A program made the translations under genes and the position numbers. DNA of 64,000 nt. Origin: G963676095 sp963676095. Its GTDB lineage: Bacteria; Bacteroidota; Bacteroidia; Bacteroidales; Prolixibacteraceae. The notes beneath the pieces are model-generated. The model worked only from the letters and a program-made list of their open reading frames with translations. It ran no database searches and had not been told where the DNA came from. Location: positions 5,394,001-5,458,000 of the forward strand of contig OY781040.1 of NCBI GenBank assembly GCA_963676095.1, read 5' to 3'. Below are positions 63,675 through 64,000 of the stretch, piece by piece. Each line of letters begins with the position of its first letter. Position 1 is the stretch's first letter.

Positions 63675-63686
63675 GTAAGCAATCAG
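63675..63686. other. Island junction motif GTAAGCAATCAG
   Basis: Matches the GTAAGCAATCGG strings at other module borders. It marks the right end of the DUF1593 region. The segment 63542-63850 has no gene. Confidence 0.4.
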
Positions 63687-63851
63687 CCGCAGGGACCGGT
63701 GAGGGCTTTGAGGGCCAGGGAAAGAAGGGTTCAACCATTAATATGTTGTGCCGGTATCGGACTGCAACAGACTGAATTCCACTCGGTATTTCGCGATTTT
63801 AAATTAGTTCGTCCATAATATTCGTAAACAGATCGTGAATTTTAATTTTCA

Positions 63852-64000
63852 AATGCTTCACGAAAAAAGATGCCGTACTTTTCGGAAAAAGTTGCCCGGC
63901 TTTTCAGGAAAAGATGCCGTACTTTTCGGAAAAAGTTGCCCGGCTTTTCAGGAAAAGATACCGGAGATTTTGCGAAAAGACGGTGAAGATTTCTTCAAAA
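63852..64000. repeat. P5 tandem inverted-repeat array at the window edge
   Basis: Units GAAAAAGATGCCGTACTTTTC and GAAAAAGTTGCCCGGCTTTTC alternate, repeated twice, then GAAAAGATACCGGAGATTTT and GAAAAGACGG. The 44-bp double unit is exactly duplicated. Each unit is an inverted repeat (GAAAA..TTTTC). The array continues past the window. Confidence 0.8.

Overview
The window looks like a chromosome segment of a member of the Bacteroidota, probably Bacteroidales/Marinilabiliales. The evidence is two SusC/SusD outer-membrane uptake pairs, an ECF sigma/FecR switch, TlpA-like thioredoxin lipoproteins, many Cys-anchored lipoproteins, weak Shine-Dalgarno signals and TAnnTTTG-like promoter elements. Genus cannot be read from the sequence. 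No rRNA, tRNA or CRISPR array was seen.

0-16 kb: the 5' part of a crcB fluoride channel gene (minus strand, cut by the window edge) lies behind a recognisable fluoride riboswitch. A thioredoxin-like gene is split by an IS91-type element carrying its own tyrosine recombinase. Next comes an ECF sigma factor - FecR - SusC - SusD set (minus strand), then a TlpA-like lipoprotein. Around these genes are arrays of tiny hairpins joined by GTTTGA, and about 1.6 kb of tandem ~445-bp repeat units containing a three-hairpin module.

15.7-24.9 kb: a five-gene minus-strand uptake operon encodes an IPT/NHL lipoprotein, SusC, SusD, a DUF4361-like lipoprotein and a Big_2/CBM6-like lipoprotein. No glycosidase is present. 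The same ~55-bp element sits in the leader of two of these genes.

25-33.6 kb: a defence island. It holds an XRE regulator, a tightly overlapped operon hsdS - Septu-like ptuA - ptuB - AlbA_2 regulator - hsdM with no hsdR in the window, and a GIY-YIG-like protein.

33.6-56.9 kb: a cassette-like accessory island. Short unrelated genes (HigBA, two AbiE pairs, a GNAT toxin relic, a TPR protein, a CcbP-like protein, membrane proteins, a TlpA protein) are separated by shuffled copies of the same noncoding modules. Several modules are 22-23-bp-period tandem arrays of palindromes, often with an ACGT centre. A 3'-terminal tyrosine-recombinase fragment followed by a fixed junction sequence occurs twice. 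The TlpA gene after the first copy is bounded by inverted repeats and followed by an attC-like imperfect inverted repeat, which suggests an integron-like cassette system. At 38.9-42.9 kb a group II intron is itself interrupted, inside the YADD codons of its reverse-transcriptase gene, by a second complete group II intron. This is a twintron whose inner splicing would exactly restore the outer RT frame.

57-64 kb: a GH29 alpha-L-fucosidase preceded by the remnant of another, a second full-length AlbA_2 regulator, the second integrase fragment followed by GNAT and VOC genes, a DUF1593 nucleoside-hydrolase-like protein, and another palindrome array at the window edge.
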